Shown here: positions 33,760-35,256 of the stretch, one piece after another
How the letters are laid out: each line of letters begins with the position of its first letter
How positions within the stretch are numbered: position 1 is the stretch's first letter
Origin: an uncultured Rhodospirillales bacterium
GTDB lineage: Bacteria > Pseudomonadota > Alphaproteobacteria > Azospirillales > Azospirillaceae
DNA length: 35,256 nt
Direction of reading: 5' to 3'
NCBI GenBank assembly: GCA_903927615.1
Contig: CAIYNU010000030.1
Coordinates: 1-35,256 of the forward strand
The notes under the pieces: generated by a model
Seen by the model: only the letters and a program-made list of their open reading frames with translations
Databases searched by the model: none
What the model was told of the DNA's origin: nothing
Made by a program: the position numbers and the translations under genes

Positions 33760-34479
33760 ATGGCCGGGCTGCCGGAGGGTGCGGCGGGTCCGCGGTGGCT
33801 GTTGGCCGGGCTGTGGCTGGTGTGGGCGCTGTTGTGCTGCCTGCTGTCCATGCACGCCTTCGATGCCGGGCTGGCTGGCGCGGTGCGCGGCCTGCCGGAG
33901 TCGGTGCAGGCCTGGTTCCGGGCGGTGACGGTGGCCGGGTTGGGGCAATGGTACCTGTGGCCGTCGGGGCTGGGGGCGCTGGGACTGGCGGTGGCGGCGG
34001 TCCGTACCCGCGATCCCGGGCGGGCAGCCTGCTATCGCCGGTTGGCCTGGGCCTTGGCCTTCGTGTTCGCGGCGGTGGCGCTGTCGGGGCTGACGGCGGA
34101 TCTGATCAAAGTGCTGGTTGGCCGGGGGCGGCCGAAGCTGCTGGCCGAAAGCGGCTTCTATGGCTTTAAGCCCCTGTCCTTCGGCGGCGCCTCGTACCAG
34201 TCGTTTCCCTCGGGTCACGCCACCACCGCCGCGGCGCTGGCGCTGGCGGTCGGCTCGCTGGTGCCGCGCCTGCGCGGGGTGCTGGTAGCCTTCGTCCTGA
34301 TCATCGCCGCCAGCCGGGTGATCATCGATGCCCATTACTTGGGCGACGTGATCGGCGGCAGCGCCGTCGGCTGGTTCATCGCCTGGGCGGTACGGGAAGT
34401 CTTCGCCAGTCGCCGGGTGGTGTTCGAGTACGGGGAGGAGGGGCGGGTGGTGGTCAGGTCGGAGTCGCGGATGGTGTGA
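33760..34479 (+). CDS. PAP2-family membrane phosphatase (LpxE/undecaprenyl-PP phosphatase-like)
   Basis: The protein has 239 residues and about six membrane helices. All three PAP2 motifs are intact: KVLVGRGRP (117-125), SFPSGH (148-153), and SRVIIDAHYLGD (185-196, catalytic H192). Relatives dephosphorylate lipid A, undecaprenyl diphosphate or phosphatidylglycerol phosphate on the periplasmic side. Following the ArnT-like gene by only two bases, it probably acts in the same pathway, by removing a lipid A phosphate or recycling the undecaprenyl carrier. The C-terminal tail beyond 215 is charged and cytoplasmic. The frame is open upstream inside the ArnT-like gene, but the ATG at 33760 gives the family length. 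Confidence 0.87.
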   Translation: MAGLPEGAAGPRWLLAGLWLVWALLCCLLSMHAFDAGLAGAVRGLPESVQAWFRAVTVAGLGQWYLWPSGLGALGLAVAAVRTRDPGRAACYRRLAWALAFVFAAVALSGLTADLIKVLVGRGRPKLLAESGFYGFKPLSFGGASYQSFPSGHATTAAALALAVGSLVPRLRGVLVAFVLIIAASRVIIDAHYLGDVIGGSAVGWFIAWAVREVFASRRVVFEYGEEGRVVVRSESRMV

Positions 34480-34509
34480 CGTTGACCAGGCGCACGCGAT
34501 GACCTTGAG

Positions 34510-35055
34510 TTATCCGATGTCTTCCAGTCGCGCCCGAAGTCCGTAAGCGTCTTGCATCGCCTCGGTCAGCGGTATCGCCCAATCCTCTCGGAACCGCTGT
34601 TGACTATTACCTTGCTTATCGATATTGTGGAGTGACCGAATAAGATACTCGAGGAATTCATCGGAAATCCGCTCGCCATCTATACGTAATAAAACTTGAA
34701 TTATCCTCCAAGCGAAGTACGCATTGGCTATCGAAGCCTCCCAAGAAAGGGTCTTCTCGGTACCTGTTCGGATGGGGGCACGGTAAGCAACGATGAACGC
34801 TAATAAGGCAGCCACTTTAGAAGGCTGGATTCGTTCCGTCTGTTCATACCCGTTCTGGGTCTTATAATCAATTAGGCACTCCAGGTACTCATCGACGATC
34901 TCTTCTATCGATCTGGCAAGGTGCTTTTGATCAATGTGATCGGGCTCAAGATTGATACCGCAACTTTTAGCTCGTAAGATAAAACGCGTGGCCAGGCGAG
35001 TAACAAAAGAAAGTCTGTCACGTCGTATCCTTGCCCAATCTGCATTTAATGGCAT
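34510..35055 (-). CDS. unrecognised 181-residue protein in a lower-GC segment
   Basis: A soluble, mostly helical protein without signal peptide or membrane segment. It has a basic start (RIRRDRLSFVTRLATRFILR), an acidic helix (SIEEIVDEYLECLI), a hydrophobic helix (VAALLAFIVAYRA) and ends YGLRARLEDIG. No family was recognised. The DNA is visibly less GC-rich, with many A/T third positions, unlike the neighbouring cassette. The ATG at 35055 follows the stop of the upstream gene after two bases, so the two are likely co-translated. This points to an acquired two-gene unit, perhaps larger beyond the window. Confidence 0.6.
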   Translation of the reverse strand: MPLNADWARIRRDRLSFVTRLATRFILRAKSCGINLEPDHIDQKHLARSIEEIVDEYLECLIDYKTQNGYEQTERIQPSKVAALLAFIVAYRAPIRTGTEKTLSWEASIANAYFAWRIIQVLLRIDGERISDEFLEYLIRSLHNIDKQGNSQQRFREDWAIPLTEAMQDAYGLRARLEDIG

Positions 35056-35057
35056 GC

Positions 35058-35228
35058 TTACTTCTTCTCAACAATCTCTGGTTTTTCGACGATATTTTTA
35101 TGGATCCTGGTCAGTTGACGATAAAATCCATCTTCGGATTCAGCCTCGTAAGCGGACAGCTTCGCATCCGATAAGGTCCCTGAAAAATTTTTTATCGCCC
35201 AGTACCTTACCCGTTTGATAACGTCCAC
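35058..35228 (-). CDS. short unrecognised protein upstream of the 181-residue protein
   Basis: With the GTG at 35228 the product has 56 residues (MDVIKRVRYWAIKNFSG...), rich in charged residues and ending in KPEIVEKK. That GTG has GGAGG at ideal spacing, so it was preferred. The frame stays open to the edge of the window (TTG at 35252 and beyond), so a longer protein truncated here cannot be excluded. Composition matches the gene behind it. Function unknown. Confidence 0.5.
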   Translation of the reverse strand: MDVIKRVRYWAIKNFSGTLSDAKLSAYEAESEDGFYRQLTRIHKNIVEKPEIVEKK

Positions 35229-35256
35229 AACAGCTCCCTCCACCGATGCCAAGCAC

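Noticed and set aside
1-35256. CRISPR arrays, tRNA or rRNA genes, insertion sequences with transposase.
   Set aside because: No regularly spaced repeats, no cloverleaf with a recognisable T-loop, and no transposase-like protein were seen on either strand.

Overview
The window reads as chromosome of a GC-rich alphaproteobacterium, most like a member of the Rhodospirillales. This rests on high GC coding sequence, frequent GTG/TTG starts, tight ATGA/GTGA overlaps, the gene sets (lptG-surA-pdxA-rsmA, rpmI-rplT-pheS-pheT, a LAB_N/ArnT/PAP2 lipid cassette), and a small RNA that looks like the alphaproteobacterial suhB/alpha-r8/MmgR family. The taxonomic call is an inference from gene content; no rRNA or tRNA gene was seen.

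Left part (1-9.2 kb). An AT-rich, gene-free stretch with nested inverted repeats (1-460) precedes a minus-strand operon lptG > surA > pdxA > rsmA (4911-503): LPS export, outer-membrane chaperone, vitamin B6 synthesis and 16S rRNA dimethylation. lptD, usual between lptG and surA, is absent. Divergent from lptG is a low-complexity protein with a C-terminal XRE-type HTH. It converges on a DUF2231 membrane protein. Next, on the minus strand, come a nitronate-monooxygenase-like flavoprotein and a glycerophosphodiester phosphodiesterase, whose junction has been altered by a 13-bp tandem duplication.

Middle (9.3-20.3 kb). A short PilZ-like gene with a palindrome over its promoter is followed by rpmI-rplT, two tandem hairpins, and pheS-pheT. 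Then comes an 870-residue GT-C-like membrane protein whose first third is strikingly AT-rich, xthA, and two convergent paralogous proteins (helical N-terminal half plus GT-A-like domain with a DxD motif) facing each other tail to tail.

Right part (20.3-35.3 kb). After an unexplained ~880-bp spacer lies nagA, then the suhB-like sRNA (22.6-22.69 kb, minus strand) with a TTGC/GCAA palindrome at its start, and a PAS-containing chemoreceptor. A branched-chain-amino-acid-type ABC transporter follows, in which LivH, LivM and LivG are one 895-residue polypeptide, encoded with separate LivF and a periplasmic binding protein. An HTH protein with pentapeptide repeats lies upstream. A plus-strand cassette (GT2, LAB_N protein, ArnT-like GT39, PAP2 phosphatase; 30.8-34.5 kb) probably modifies lipid A or another polyprenyl-linked glycolipid. 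The window ends in a lower-GC pair of unrecognised minus-strand genes that look acquired.
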